A stretch of DNA of 64,000 nt, from assembly GCA_031253625.1 (NCBI GenBank), contig JAIRVZ010000111.1, positions 1 to 64,000 of the forward strand, in the 5' to 3' direction. Under the pieces are notes generated by a model. The model ran no database searches and was not told where the DNA came from. It saw only the letters and a list, made by a program, of their open reading frames with translations. A program made the translations under genes and the position numbers. This stretch comes from Dysgonamonadaceae bacterium. Lineage in GTDB: Bacteria > Bacteroidota > Bacteroidia > Bacteroidales > Azobacteroidaceae. Of the stretch, positions 33,497 to 42,200 are shown piece after piece (the stretch's first letter is position 1; every line of letters begins with the position of its first letter).

Positions 33497-35629
33497 TTAG
33501 TTATCGAGCAAAATTTCCAAAATCTGCACTGCTGCTTTCGCTACCGAAGAACCCGGACCAAAAATCGCAGCAACACCGGCTTTATAAAGGAAATCATAAT
33601 CTTGAGCAGGAATAACACCTCCGGCAATGACCAGAATGTCTTCGCGACCTAACTTTTTAAGTTCGGCAATTACTTGAGGAACCAACGTTTTATGTCCTGC
33701 TGCTAAGGAAGATACACCCAACACATGCACGTCGTTTTCAACGGCTTGGCGGGCAGCTTCTTCCGGAGTTTGGAACAAAGGTCCCATATCTACGTCGAAA
33801 CCACAATCGGCATACCCGGTTGCAACTACTTTAGCACCACGGTCGTGTCCGTCCTGACCCATTTTAGCAATCATGATACGCGGTTGACGACCTTCTTTCT
33901 TCGCGAATTTCTCTGCCAGTTCACAAGCCTTTTGGAAAGTGGCATCTTGTTTTGTTTCTGATGAATACACGCCTGAAATTGTTCTAATTATAGCTTTATA
34001 ACGTCCACTTACTTTTTCACAAGCATCAGAGATTTCTCCTAATGAGGCACGCAATCCTGCAGCTTTTACTGCTAATTCGAGTAAGTTGCCTTCGCCGGTT
34101 TCAGCACATTTGGTAATCGCTTCCAAAGCAGCTTTTACAGCAGCATTGTCGCGGTTGGCGCGCAATTGTTGTAAGCGTTCAACTTGTTGTATACGAACGG
34201 CTGTATTGTCTACTTCGAGAATATCAATCGGGTCTTCTTTTTCCAAACGATATTTATTTACACCGATAATTGTTTGAGCACCTGAGTCAATTTTCGCCTG
34301 TGTGCGGGCAGCAGCTTCTTCGATACGCATTTTGGGAAGTCCGGTTTCGATAGCCTTAGCCATACCACCCAAACTTTCAACTTCTTGAATCAATGCCCAA
34401 GCTTTGTGCGCCAATTCGTTAGTCAATGACTCCACATAGTAAGAACCTGCCCATGGGTCGATTTCTTTACAAACGTAAGTTTCTTCCTGAATATAAATTT
34501 GAGTATTACGCGCAATACGAGCGGAAAAATCTGTCGGAAGAGCAATTGCCTCGTCTAACGCATTAGTATGCAACGATTGCGTATGACCTAATGCAGCTGC
34601 CATAGCTTCGATACAAGTACGACCTACATTGTTAAATGGGTCTTGCTCAGTCAACGACCAACCGGAAGTTTGACAGTGTGTACGCAAAGCTAATGATTTA
34701 GAACTTTTTGCGCCAAAACTTTTTACAATTTTTGCCCATAATAAGCGAGCGGCACGCATTTTAGCAATTTCCATAAAGTGATTCATTCCGATTGCCCAGA
34801 AAAACGACAAACGAGGAGCAAAAGCATCTACGTCGATACCGGCATTGATACCTGCACGAAGATATTCTATACCGTCGGCAAGCGTATAAGCCAACTCAAT
34901 ATCAGCAGTTGCTCCGGCTTCCTGCATGTGATAACCCGAAATAGAAATCGAGTTGAATTTCGGCATTTTTTGAGAAGTATATTCGAAAATATCGGCAATA
35001 ATTCTCATGGAGAATTCGGGTGGATAGATATAAGTGTTACGCACCATGAATTCTTTTAAAATATCGTTTTGAATAGTTCCAGCCATTTCTTCAAGCTTGG
35101 CGCCTTGTTCCAATCCTGCATTGATATAAAATGCCAATATGGGAAGTACTGCTCCGTTCATGGTCATGGAAACCGACATATCTTTCAACGGAATACCATT
35201 GAATAATACTTTCATATCTTCCAAAGAACAGATTGAAACCCCGGCTTTACCAACATCCCCTACTACGCGTGGATGGTCAGCATCGTATCCACGGTGTGTA
35301 GCCAAGTCGAAAGCTACGGAAAGTCCTTTTTGTCCGGACGCTAAATTACGACGATAAAATGCATTGGATTCTTCTGCGGTAGAAAATCCTGCATACTGAC
35401 GGATTGTCCAAGGACGCATAGCGTACATACCTGAATATGGGCCACGGAGGAAAGGAGGAATACCGGATGCATAGTTCAAATGCTCCATTCCTTCCAAATC
35501 ACCTTTTGTATAAACCGGTTTCACAGGAATTTGTTCGGGCGTATTCCAAGTTTCTTGTTCACACGAACAAGCACAACTTTTTGAAAGCTGCGCTTCATTG
35601 ATATTTATATTTTTAAAATTTGGTTTCAT
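33497..35629 (-). CDS. mutB: Methylmalonyl-CoA mutase large subunit
   Basis: A 710-residue B12-dependent enzyme interconverting succinyl-CoA and methylmalonyl-CoA, central to propionate formation in Bacteroidales. The catalytic TIM barrel covers about 40-550 ([20 protein letters not shown] near 64-83; [20 protein letters not shown] near 316-335). The C-terminal cobalamin domain carries the base-off motif [10 protein letters not shown] near 590 (DxHxxG with the cobalt-binding His), then [10 protein letters not shown] and VIAGGVIP. The N-terminus has a small Cys cluster CACSCEQ near 19-25. It is encoded just after mutA. Confidence 0.97.
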   Translation of the reverse strand: MKPNFKNININEAQLSKSCACSCEQETWNTPEQIPVKPVYTKGDLEGMEHLNYASGIPPFLRGPYSGMYAMRPWTIRQYAGFSTAEESNAFYRRNLASGQKGLSVAFDLATHRGYDADHPRVVGDVGKAGVSICSLEDMKVLFNGIPLKDMSVSMTMNGAVLPILAFYINAGLEQGAKLEEMAGTIQNDILKEFMVRNTYIYPPEFSMRIIADIFEYTSQKMPKFNSISISGYHMQEAGATADIELAYTLADGIEYLRAGINAGIDVDAFAPRLSFFWAIGMNHFMEIAKMRAARLLWAKIVKSFGAKSSKSLALRTHCQTSGWSLTEQDPFNNVGRTCIEAMAAALGHTQSLHTNALDEAIALPTDFSARIARNTQIYIQEETYVCKEIDPWAGSYYVESLTNELAHKAWALIQEVESLGGMAKAIETGLPKMRIEEAAARTQAKIDSGAQTIIGVNKYRLEKEDPIDILEVDNTAVRIQQVERLQQLRANRDNAAVKAALEAITKCAETGEGNLLELAVKAAGLRASLGEISDACEKVSGRYKAIIRTISGVYSSETKQDATFQKACELAEKFAKKEGRQPRIMIAKMGQDGHDRGAKVVATGYADCGFDVDMGPLFQTPEEAARQAVENDVHVLGVSSLAAGHKTLVPQVIAELKKLGREDILVIAGGVIPAQDYDFLYKAGVAAIFGPGSSVAKAAVQILEILLDN

Positions 35630-35644
35630 TGTTTTTTTATTTTA

Positions 35645-35709
35645 ACCACATTAGGCACATAGGACATAATAGTTTAATATTTCTATGTATTCTATGTGTC
35701 TATTGTGGT
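35645..35709. repeat. Inverted repeat of CACATAG-type units between mutA and mutB
   Basis: The left arm (ACCACATTAGGCACATAGGA) and right arm (complement ACCACAATAGACACATAGAA) match imperfectly over about 27 bp. CACATAG/CTATGTG units recur in each arm, and the same word makes up the tandem CTATGTGCAC/TATGTGCC/TATGTG at 5451-5474 before tyrS. It fills most of the mutA-mutB gap. Confidence 0.7.
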
Positions 35710-35711
35710 AA

Positions 35712-37553
35712 TTAAATCAATTTCTCGTTAAACATTTTCAAAGTTTCCAAAACATTGCTGCGAACATTGATGAAATTTTCAATGCCTTGAGCCTTCAAGT
35801 CTTCCATGCAAGCAGGAGCACCGGCAACAACCAAGATTTCTTTTCCTTTGGTGAGATTGTAAGCCTCAGGAGCAAATTCAGTATATTCATCGTCACTTGA
35901 ACAAAGTACAATAACATCAGCTTTTGCTTTGCGAGCAGCCTCTACTCCATCTGCAATTGTTTCGAATCCGAGGTTATCGAATATTTCGTATCCTGCACAA
36001 GCAAAGAAGTTAGACGAGAATTGAGAACGAGCCAAACGCATCGCTAAGTTTCCGATTGTAAGCATAAATACTTTCGGAGTTTTGCCCGATTTCTCTGTAG
36101 CTAAACGCAGACCTTCAAAATCAGATGCTAACCGTTTGGTATTCAATATTTCGATACCTGTTTCATTTTTAATCTCACAACCACAGCTACAATCACATTC
36201 TTCGATTTTAGCGGCAGCTTTTTCTGTGAAATTAGGGAATTGATTGGTTCCCAGTAGAATTTCTTTACGTGCTGCTACATCTTTCAGGCGTTTATTGGCA
36301 GAAGCGTTAATCGCTTTAGCTATTTCTCCGGATTTAACCAATTCGTAGAAACCTTTTTCTTCTGTTTCTACAAAAAGTTTCCAAGCCTCTTGTGCAATAG
36401 ATGCAGTCAGGTTTTCGATATAATATGAACCTCCCGAAGCGTCAACGATTTTATCGAAATGGCATTCTTCTTTCAATAATAATTGCTGATTACGTGCAAT
36501 ACGTTCCGAAAAATCATCGGAAGTTTTGAAAGATTCATCAAAAGGAGAAACCAACAGGGAATTTACTCCAGCAATGGATGCCGACATAGCTTCAGTTTGA
36601 GAGCGAAGTAGATTCACATGTGCATCATATATGGTTTGATTGAAATAAGACGTTTGCGCAAAAATATTCATTTTGGAGGCGCAAGTATCATTCACATAAG
36701 CGTTTACAATTTCAGCCCACAACCAACGTGCCGCACGGAATTTGGCTATTTCCATGAAATAATTGGCTCCAATACTAAAATTGAATTTGATTTTTTTAGC
36801 AGCCAAAGCAGGATCAATTCCAGCTTCAACCAATTTGCCAAGCAATTCATTACCCCAAGCCAAAGCATAACCTAATTCTTGAGTGATGTATGACCCGGCA
36901 TTGTTCAACATAAATGCGTTTACGCCCAGTACGCGGAAACGCGGCAAATCTTTAGACGCATTAACTGCATCGACCATTTTTGCAACAAAATCTTCTGCGA
37001 TTTTTCCTTTTTTTAGTGTCGGCTTGATTAAATCCAAATTCACGGAACCACAACATTTCGTCAAGTCGTATCCGCTTTTTTGATAATAATCGACCAATAT
37101 TTTAATTAATTCAACAGAAGTACATTTGCAAGTTTGAAAGTTCAATTCTACACATTCAGGTTGAATACCTTTCAAAAGTGCCTGAATATTTTCAGCTTTA
37201 ATTTCTTCACGAGGAATATAGAATCCTAAAGAACTAACGCCTTTATTCAGAATGTCGAGGGCTTTTTTGTTGGCAGCTGCGAAATTGATTACATCAATAT
37301 CCTGACGAACATACCAATCGTTGTCTTTTTTTGTGCCGCGAACGAAAGGAAATTCTCCGGGCAAAGAATCAGTTTGCATTCCTTTCAGGTCTTCTTCTCG
37401 GTAGAATGGTTTCACGCTGAAACCCTCGTTAGTCTTCCAGACAAGTTTTTTCTCGAAATCCGCTCCTTTCAAATCGGTTACGATTTTTTCCATCCACTGT
37501 TCGGTAGAAATAGGAGAAAATTCCGAAAAAAGTTTTTCTTTAGAGTTACTCAT
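35712..37553 (-). CDS. mutA: Methylmalonyl-CoA mutase small subunit
   Basis: A 613-residue partner of MutB with the same fold but no cobalamin site: the DxHxxG motif is missing in its C-terminal domain (KTPKVFMLTIGNLAMRLARSQF). It shares the barrel segments GQ/GAS-type KFRAARWLW near 278 and DASGGSYYIENLT near 378-390 with MutB. Near residue 460 it has a Cys cluster, CDCSCGC. The heterodimeric form is typical of Bacteroidales and propionibacteria. A -7-like TAATTTTG lies at 37630-37637 on the minus strand. Confidence 0.96.
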   Translation of the reverse strand: MSNSKEKLFSEFSPISTEQWMEKIVTDLKGADFEKKLVWKTNEGFSVKPFYREEDLKGMQTDSLPGEFPFVRGTKKDNDWYVRQDIDVINFAAANKKALDILNKGVSSLGFYIPREEIKAENIQALLKGIQPECVELNFQTCKCTSVELIKILVDYYQKSGYDLTKCCGSVNLDLIKPTLKKGKIAEDFVAKMVDAVNASKDLPRFRVLGVNAFMLNNAGSYITQELGYALAWGNELLGKLVEAGIDPALAAKKIKFNFSIGANYFMEIAKFRAARWLWAEIVNAYVNDTCASKMNIFAQTSYFNQTIYDAHVNLLRSQTEAMSASIAGVNSLLVSPFDESFKTSDDFSERIARNQQLLLKEECHFDKIVDASGGSYYIENLTASIAQEAWKLFVETEEKGFYELVKSGEIAKAINASANKRLKDVAARKEILLGTNQFPNFTEKAAAKIEECDCSCGCEIKNETGIEILNTKRLASDFEGLRLATEKSGKTPKVFMLTIGNLAMRLARSQFSSNFFACAGYEIFDNLGFETIADGVEAARKAKADVIVLCSSDDEYTEFAPEAYNLTKGKEILVVAGAPACMEDLKAQGIENFINVRSNVLETLKMFNEKLI

Positions 37554-37629
37554 AAAATTATTTATTAAATATTTATTTGGATTTTATAAAATTGTCATCT
37601 AAAAGCTTATACAAGGCTAAATGGCCGCG

Positions 37630-37637
37630 CAAAATTA
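37630..37637 (-). promoter_or_regulatory. -7 promoter element TAATTTTG upstream of mutA
   Basis: An exact TAnnTTTG match on the minus strand, 77 bases upstream of the mutA start. No clear -33 TTG at 19 bp. The palindromic element at 37690-37904 begins just upstream of it. Confidence 0.45.
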
Positions 37638-37689
37638 CAACATTTTGTTTACTTAAAAAAGCGTTTATCGAATAATATCGCAACAAATA

Positions 37690-37904
37690 CCGCGTAGCGG
37701 TTAAATGTTTATAGACGTGGGTAAGCGATAGCGCAGCCCACGGTTGGTTGTCATCCCCCATTCGATCCAAGCCGCGTAGCGGCGGCACAATCAACGAAAA
37801 TGTGACGCTCCTACGGAGCGTGGGGTGTGTGGGGCATCTCATATCCATATCCGTGGGCTACGCTATCGCTTACCCACGTCTATAAACATTTGGCCGCTAC
37901 GCGG
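37690..37904. repeat. 215-bp palindromic (MITE-like) element upstream of mutA
   Basis: The 54-bp arms (37690-37743 and 37851-37904, outer ends CCGCGTAGCGG) match at 51 positions by eye. The 107-base interior has smaller palindromes (GCCGCGTAGCGGC and CGCTCCTACGGAGCG). No reading frame of interest is present, and the base composition is much GC-richer than the host. It accounts for most of the 455-base gap between mutA and the FISUMP gene; the rest is A/T-rich promoter-like sequence. Confidence 0.88.
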
Positions 37905-38008
37905 CTGGTGCTTTCTCCAATGCCATTTTTCAAGAGAAAAATTTCGACCATCAAAGGTAGTATGATAAAAAAATAAAAACTAATCAAATAGACAGATCAA
38001 TCGAATTT

Positions 38009-38665
38009 TTATTCAACTACTGAGCGAACACTAAAGCCATACGATTCATAGGTCCAATGGCTCCAGTCTGCGTCGCCGCTGTCGAAACCCAAGAAGCACG
38101 CAACAACGTCGTTGCGAACATTCTGCGTATTACCCCAATAGTCGCCGTTCGAGCCAACGAGGCAGAACATGCCGTCGCTACCATTGCGACAGCCCGCAGC
38201 AGGCAAAAAGATGCATTTACCACTTGCTCGGTCGGTAAATTTTCCACCTGATACACCGTTTCGAGTTGTCCATTCGTATTCAACATAAGTCATATTTGTT
38301 AAACTTTCTATTTCTGCTCTTGTCGGAACACGGTAACCGACAGGACTGGGGTCATTAACAGGTAGCCAAGTGGTCGATTTGGGAAAATCACTATTGTAAT
38401 AATCGTCGTGGAACAGAAAATCAGTAGTCCCTATATTCCATTGATAATAACCTCCGTAATCTTCAGGGTTAGTGACAAAAGCACCGGGAGAACCTACATT
38501 GCGATTTGCCCATTTAACACCGTTGATTAATACCCAATCGCAGAATTCACAAACTTCACATTCGATTAAGTTTTGATTACCCAAATTCTTTTTTTTACAA
38601 CCAAACAATGCTAAAAGCACTATAACAAACAATAATAATAAGCAATTTTGTCTTAAAAATTTCAT
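38009..38665 (-). CDS. FISUMP-domain lipoprotein
   Basis: A 218-residue lipoprotein: signal peptide with lipobox ALFGC (Cys near 23), then a FISUMP (Fibrobacter major paralogous) domain covering about 45-215. Recognisable elements are INGVKWANRNVGSPGAFVTNPEDYGGYYQWN near 48-78 (split pattern), GYRVPTRAEIESLTN near 110-124, LPAAGCRNGSDG near 155-166 and GDYWGNTQNV near 174-183, ending YGFSVRSVVE. These surface lipoproteins are abundant in Bacteroidetes and Fibrobacter; their function is not established. It reads away from the palindrome. Confidence 0.88.
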   Translation of the reverse strand: MKFLRQNCLLLLFVIVLLALFGCKKKNLGNQNLIECEVCEFCDWVLINGVKWANRNVGSPGAFVTNPEDYGGYYQWNIGTTDFLFHDDYYNSDFPKSTTWLPVNDPSPVGYRVPTRAEIESLTNMTYVEYEWTTRNGVSGGKFTDRASGKCIFLPAAGCRNGSDGMFCLVGSNGDYWGNTQNVRNDVVACFLGFDSGDADWSHWTYESYGFSVRSVVE

Positions 38666-38765
38666 TCCAATAAATTATTACGCAGTAAATGTAAAATATT
38701 TTTATATAATATTATTAATTTTTGTGACGAAAAATCTTAATTTTGCAGCCTTAATTCTAAATACA

Positions 38766-40067
38766 ATGAAATACTGGGAAAAAGAGATTGAGACCATGAA
38801 ACGTTCCGATTTGGAGAAATTACAATTGGAACGACTGAAAAAAACAGTAGAAATAGCCACACACTCCCCTTTTTATGGGAAAGTTTTTAAAGAAAACAAT
38901 ATATCTACCGACTCTATAAAATCGTTGGAAGACCTGCAACGGATTCCTTTTACTACAAAAGAAGACCTCCGCAATAATTATCCTTTCGGATTGGCAGCCA
39001 TTTCTTTGGAAAAAGCTGTGCGCCTCCATTCTTCGAGCGGAACAACAGGAAATCCGACGGTTATTCTTCATTCACAGAAGGATTTGGATGAGTGGGCGAA
39101 TCAGGTGGCTCGCTGTATGTATATGGTTGGATTGCGAGATACGGATGTATTCCAAAATACTTCGGGATATGGAATGTTTACCGGTGGACTTGGTTTCCAA
39201 TACGGAGCAGAGCGCTTGGGTGCTTTAACGGTTCCGGCAGCAGCAGGAAACAGTGCGCGGCAAATAAAGTTTATCATGGACTTCGGCACCACAGCTTTAC
39301 ATGCTATTCCGAGTTATGCCACCCGTTTGGCCGAAATTTTCATCGAAATGGGATTGAATCCAAGAAAAGATACCAAACTGACTACCCTTTGTATAGGTGC
39401 CGAACCTCATTCGGAAGAACAACGCAAGCGAATAGAAGAGTTGCTTGGAGTCAAAGCATACAACTGTTTCGGTATGTCGGAAATGAACGGGCCAGGCGTA
39501 GCGTTTGAATGTACGGAGCAAAACGGTCTTCACATTTGGGAAGATTATGTGATTGTCGAAATCGTAGACCCTGAAACGTTGCTGCCGGTAGAAGACGGAG
39601 AGGTTGGAGAACTCGTATTGACTACGATTAACCGCGAGGCAATGCCACTTTTCCGCTACCGCACCCGCGACCTGACCTGTTTCTTGCCCGAAGATTGCCC
39701 ATGTGGAAGAACGCATCGGAAAATTGCCCGCCTCAAAGGACGAAGCGATGATATGATAATTGTAAAAGGAGTAAATATTTTCCCGATTCAGATTGAAAAA
39801 ATATTGATGAATTTCTCCGAATTAGGAATGAATTACCTGATTACAATAGATACGATCGGCAATAACGACGAAATTCTCGTTGAAGTTGAACTTGGAGATT
39901 TGTGCGTAGACGATTATCTCGAATTACAGGCATTGACAAAAAAAGTAACCCATCAGTTGAAAGACGAAATCTTGTTAACTCCTGTGGTGAAATTAGTAGG
40001 AAAAGGTTCTTTACCTCAATCCGAAGGCAAAGCCGTTCGCGTTAAAGATCTCCGCAAAAACCACTGA
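38766..40067 (+). CDS. paaK: Phenylacetate--CoA ligase
   Basis: An adenylate-forming ligase making aryl-acetyl-CoA thioesters. From the ATG at 38766 it is 433 residues; the frame extends 14 codons upstream but begins inside a probable promoter (TAATTTTG at 38738-38745). Motifs: SSSGTTGNPTVILHS near 90-104 (P-loop), YNCFGMSEMNGPG near 230-242, and YRTRDLTCFLPEDCPCGRTH near 299-318. In Bacteroidota such genes pair with an ACT protein and often with indolepyruvate oxidoreductase genes, suggesting aromatic amino acid fermentation. Confidence 0.93.
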   Translation: MKYWEKEIETMKRSDLEKLQLERLKKTVEIATHSPFYGKVFKENNISTDSIKSLEDLQRIPFTTKEDLRNNYPFGLAAISLEKAVRLHSSSGTTGNPTVILHSQKDLDEWANQVARCMYMVGLRDTDVFQNTSGYGMFTGGLGFQYGAERLGALTVPAAAGNSARQIKFIMDFGTTALHAIPSYATRLAEIFIEMGLNPRKDTKLTTLCIGAEPHSEEQRKRIEELLGVKAYNCFGMSEMNGPGVAFECTEQNGLHIWEDYVIVEIVDPETLLPVEDGEVGELVLTTINREAMPLFRYRTRDLTCFLPEDCPCGRTHRKIARLKGRSDDMIIVKGVNIFPIQIEKILMNFSELGMNYLITIDTIGNNDEILVEVELGDLCVDDYLELQALTKKVTHQLKDEILLTPVVKLVGKGSLPQSEGKAVRVKDLRKNH

Positions 40068-40072
40068 TCAAC

Positions 40073-40107
40073 AATTATAAATTATAAATTACAAATTATA
40101 AATTATT
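40073..40107. repeat. Tandem decamer ATTATAAATT between paaK and the ACT gene
   Basis: About three and a half copies of a 10-base A/T unit (ATTATAAATT, ATTACAAATT, ATAAATTATT) fill the 46-base gap between the two genes. It is partly self-complementary. It is the third example in the window of a gap filled by short tandem units. Confidence 0.65.
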
Positions 40108-40113
40108 ACGAAT

Positions 40114-40521
40114 ATGACCATTAATCAAATATCCATTTTTTTGGAAAATAAATTCGGGAAACTGAATGAAATTCTTTCTATTTTGAGCAAAGAAAATATC
40201 CGGATTATAGCTGCTACAGTAGCCGACACTTCCGATTACGGAATTTTGCGTATCATAACATCCGATCAACAAAAAGCATATAACTTGTTGAAAGAAAAAC
40301 AGGTTTCTGCCAATTTAAGTGAAGTTATCGCCATTGAAATTGATCCGAGTATCGGGAAGTTTGCAGAAACAATCGAACTTTTCACTCAAGCAGGAATCGA
40401 AATCGAATACATGTATTGTTTCTCGGTTAATCACAAAGCGATGCTTGTATTGCGTACTAAAAACTTAGAAACTGCTTTCGAAGTCATTCGAAAAAATAAC
40501 ATGATAATTTTTAACTCTTAA
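40114..40521 (+). CDS. Tandem ACT-domain protein
   Basis: A 135-residue protein made of two ACT domains (about 1-68 and 69-135), starting MTINQISIFLENKFGKLNEIL. ACT domains bind amino acids and regulate enzymes. It follows paaK by 46 bases, and this pairing is widely conserved, so it probably senses an aromatic or branched amino acid to control the ligase pathway. It has no other domain and no membrane segment. Confidence 0.9.
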   Translation: MTINQISIFLENKFGKLNEILSILSKENIRIIAATVADTSDYGILRIITSDQQKAYNLLKEKQVSANLSEVIAIEIDPSIGKFAETIELFTQAGIEIEYMYCFSVNHKAMLVLRTKNLETAFEVIRKNNMIIFNS

Positions 40522-40533
40522 ATTTATAAAAGT

Positions 40534-40656
40534 ATGTTTGGAATCGACGATCCCGGAATTTACATCGCCTATCTAATGATGGCAGGATGTCTTATCTTCT
40601 CTCTGATTTATGGAATTGTTAAGTGGAACGAAAAAGATGAGGAGGACAAACAATGA
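40534..40656 (+). CDS. Small accessory membrane protein of the symporter
   Basis: A 40-residue protein, too short for most gene callers, reading MFGIDDPGIYIAYL then a single membrane helix (MMAGCLIFSLIYGIV near 15-29) and a charged tail KWNEKDEEDKQ. It starts 12 bases after the ACT gene and its stop overlaps the symporter start by 4 bases (ATGA). Small proteins of this kind, with the same D.G.Y.AY start, precede sodium:solute symporters in many bacteria and are annotated as symporter small accessory proteins. Confidence 0.85.
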   Translation: MFGIDDPGIYIAYLMMAGCLIFSLIYGIVKWNEKDEEDKQ

Positions 40657-42200
40657 GTACAGCATCTTTAAGTTTTATCGTAATCATCTATCTTTTTATC
40701 GTTGCCATATTGGGTTATATGGGCTATCGTGGAACGAAAAATTCGTCTGATTTTTTGCTTGGCGGAAGAAACGTTAACTCGTTCTTAATGGCGTTTACAT
40801 ACGGAGCTACATTTATTTCAACCTCTGCTATCGTTGGTTTCGGAGGATTTTCAGCTGCCTTTGGTATGGGAATTCAATGGCTTTGTATGCTTAATATGTT
40901 AATGGGGGTAATTATCGCTTTTATTTTCTTTGGAAAACGCACCCGCAGGCTTGGTGTAAAATACGATGCCAAGACTTTTTCTCAACTACTTGGCTTGCAC
41001 TACCAATCTCGTCACGTTAAGATTTTTGTTGCAACGCTCATCTTTATCGGAATGCCTATATATGCGGCAGTTGTAATGAAAGGTGGTGCTGTTTTCATTG
41101 AAGAGATTTTCAAAATTGATTACAATATTGCCCTGTTGATTTTTACACTTATCGTGGCAGCTTATGTGATTTCAGGCGGAATCAAGAGTGTGCTTTATAC
41201 CGATGCTTTCCAAGGAATCATTATGATTGTGAGTATGGCACTCTTGTTTGTGTTTTTCTACAGAATTATGGGATTCAGTTTCACTGAAGGAAATCGTCAA
41301 CTGACAGCCATTGCCGATATGGTTCCCGAAAAATTCAGAGCACTCGGAGTTCGAGGTTGGACGGCAATGCCTGCCTTTAATTCGCCTCAATGGTATACTT
41401 TGGTTACTTCGCTTATTTTGGGTGTAGGTATCGGCTGTTTGGCGCAACCTCAGTTGGCTGTGCGTTTTATGATGGTAAAAAGTGACAAACAAATCAGTCG
41501 TGGTATATTGATTGGCTGTGTTTTTATTTTCTTTACTGTCGGTACAATTTATCATATAGGGCCGTTAACCAACTTGTATTTCTTAAAATACTTCGGAAAA
41601 CTCTCCATAGAGATGTCTCCCGACATTGATAAAATAATTCCATTATTTATAAACAATGCGATGCCCGTATGGTTCAGTGCGGTATTTATGCTTTGCTTGT
41701 TATCGGCCGGCATGTCTACCTTGAGTTCACAATTTCACACAATGGGAGCGGCTCTCGGAGCAGATATTATCCCCGAAATAAAAGAAAAGCGCAAGAAAAG
41801 ATTCTCGCTCGGTGTGCGTTTTGGAATTATTTGTTCTTTACTAATCAGTTATGTGGTTTGTTACACGCTGAGTGCCAGCATCATTGCTCGCGGAACGGCT
41901 TTATTTATGGGAATTTGTGCAGCCACATTCCTGCCGACTTATTTCTGCTCCTTATATTGGAAAAAAGCCAATAAAACAGGCGCTTTGGCAAGTTTATGGA
42001 CAGGCGCTTTAGCAAGCATTTTCTGCATGGTTTTTCTGCATCGGGCAGAGGCCGCTCCGATAGGATTATGCAAAGCTTTGTTCGGAAGAGATGTGTTGAT
42101 CGATGTTTTTCCTTGGTATGCCATCGACCCAATTGTTTTCGCTTTGCCTTTATCGGTAGCGGCAATAATTATTGGCAGCCTTTGGAGTCAGAAAAAATAA
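40653..42200 (+). CDS. Sodium:solute symporter (SSS family)
   Basis: A 515-residue protein with about 13 hydrophobic helices. The N-terminal FIVIIYLFIVAILGYMGYRG and FLLGGRNVNSFLMAFTYGATFISTSAIVGFGG (read in parts, near 33-64) are typical of SSS transporters, as is SAGMSTLSSQFHTMGAAL near 350-367. It couples sodium entry to uptake of an organic solute, which from the context (PaaK, ACT) may be a carboxylate such as phenylacetate or acetate. Its last 13 bases overlap the convergent porin gene. Confidence 0.93.
   Translation: MSTASLSFIVIIYLFIVAILGYMGYRGTKNSSDFLLGGRNVNSFLMAFTYGATFISTSAIVGFGGFSAAFGMGIQWLCMLNMLMGVIIAFIFFGKRTRRLGVKYDAKTFSQLLGLHYQSRHVKIFVATLIFIGMPIYAAVVMKGGAVFIEEIFKIDYNIALLIFTLIVAAYVISGGIKSVLYTDAFQGIIMIVSMALLFVFFYRIMGFSFTEGNRQLTAIADMVPEKFRALGVRGWTAMPAFNSPQWYTLVTSLILGVGIGCLAQPQLAVRFMMVKSDKQISRGILIGCVFIFFTVGTIYHIGPLTNLYFLKYFGKLSIEMSPDIDKIIPLFINNAMPVWFSAVFMLCLLSAGMSTLSSQFHTMGAALGADIIPEIKEKRKKRFSLGVRFGIICSLLISYVVCYTLSASIIARGTALFMGICAATFLPTYFCSLYWKKANKTGALASLWTGALASIFCMVFLHRAEAAPIGLCKALFGRDVLIDVFPWYAIDPIVFALPLSVAAIIIGSLWSQKK

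Noticed and set aside
37573-37848. Open frame of 91 codons on the minus strand across the palindromic element
   Set aside because: It lies almost wholly in inverted-repeat DNA, with no recognisable protein pattern.
38017-38286. Alternative frame within the FISUMP lipoprotein gene
   Set aside because: The main frame carries a lipobox and full FISUMP domain; the alternative is Ala/Thr-rich and lacks any start context, so it is not evidence of a frameshift.
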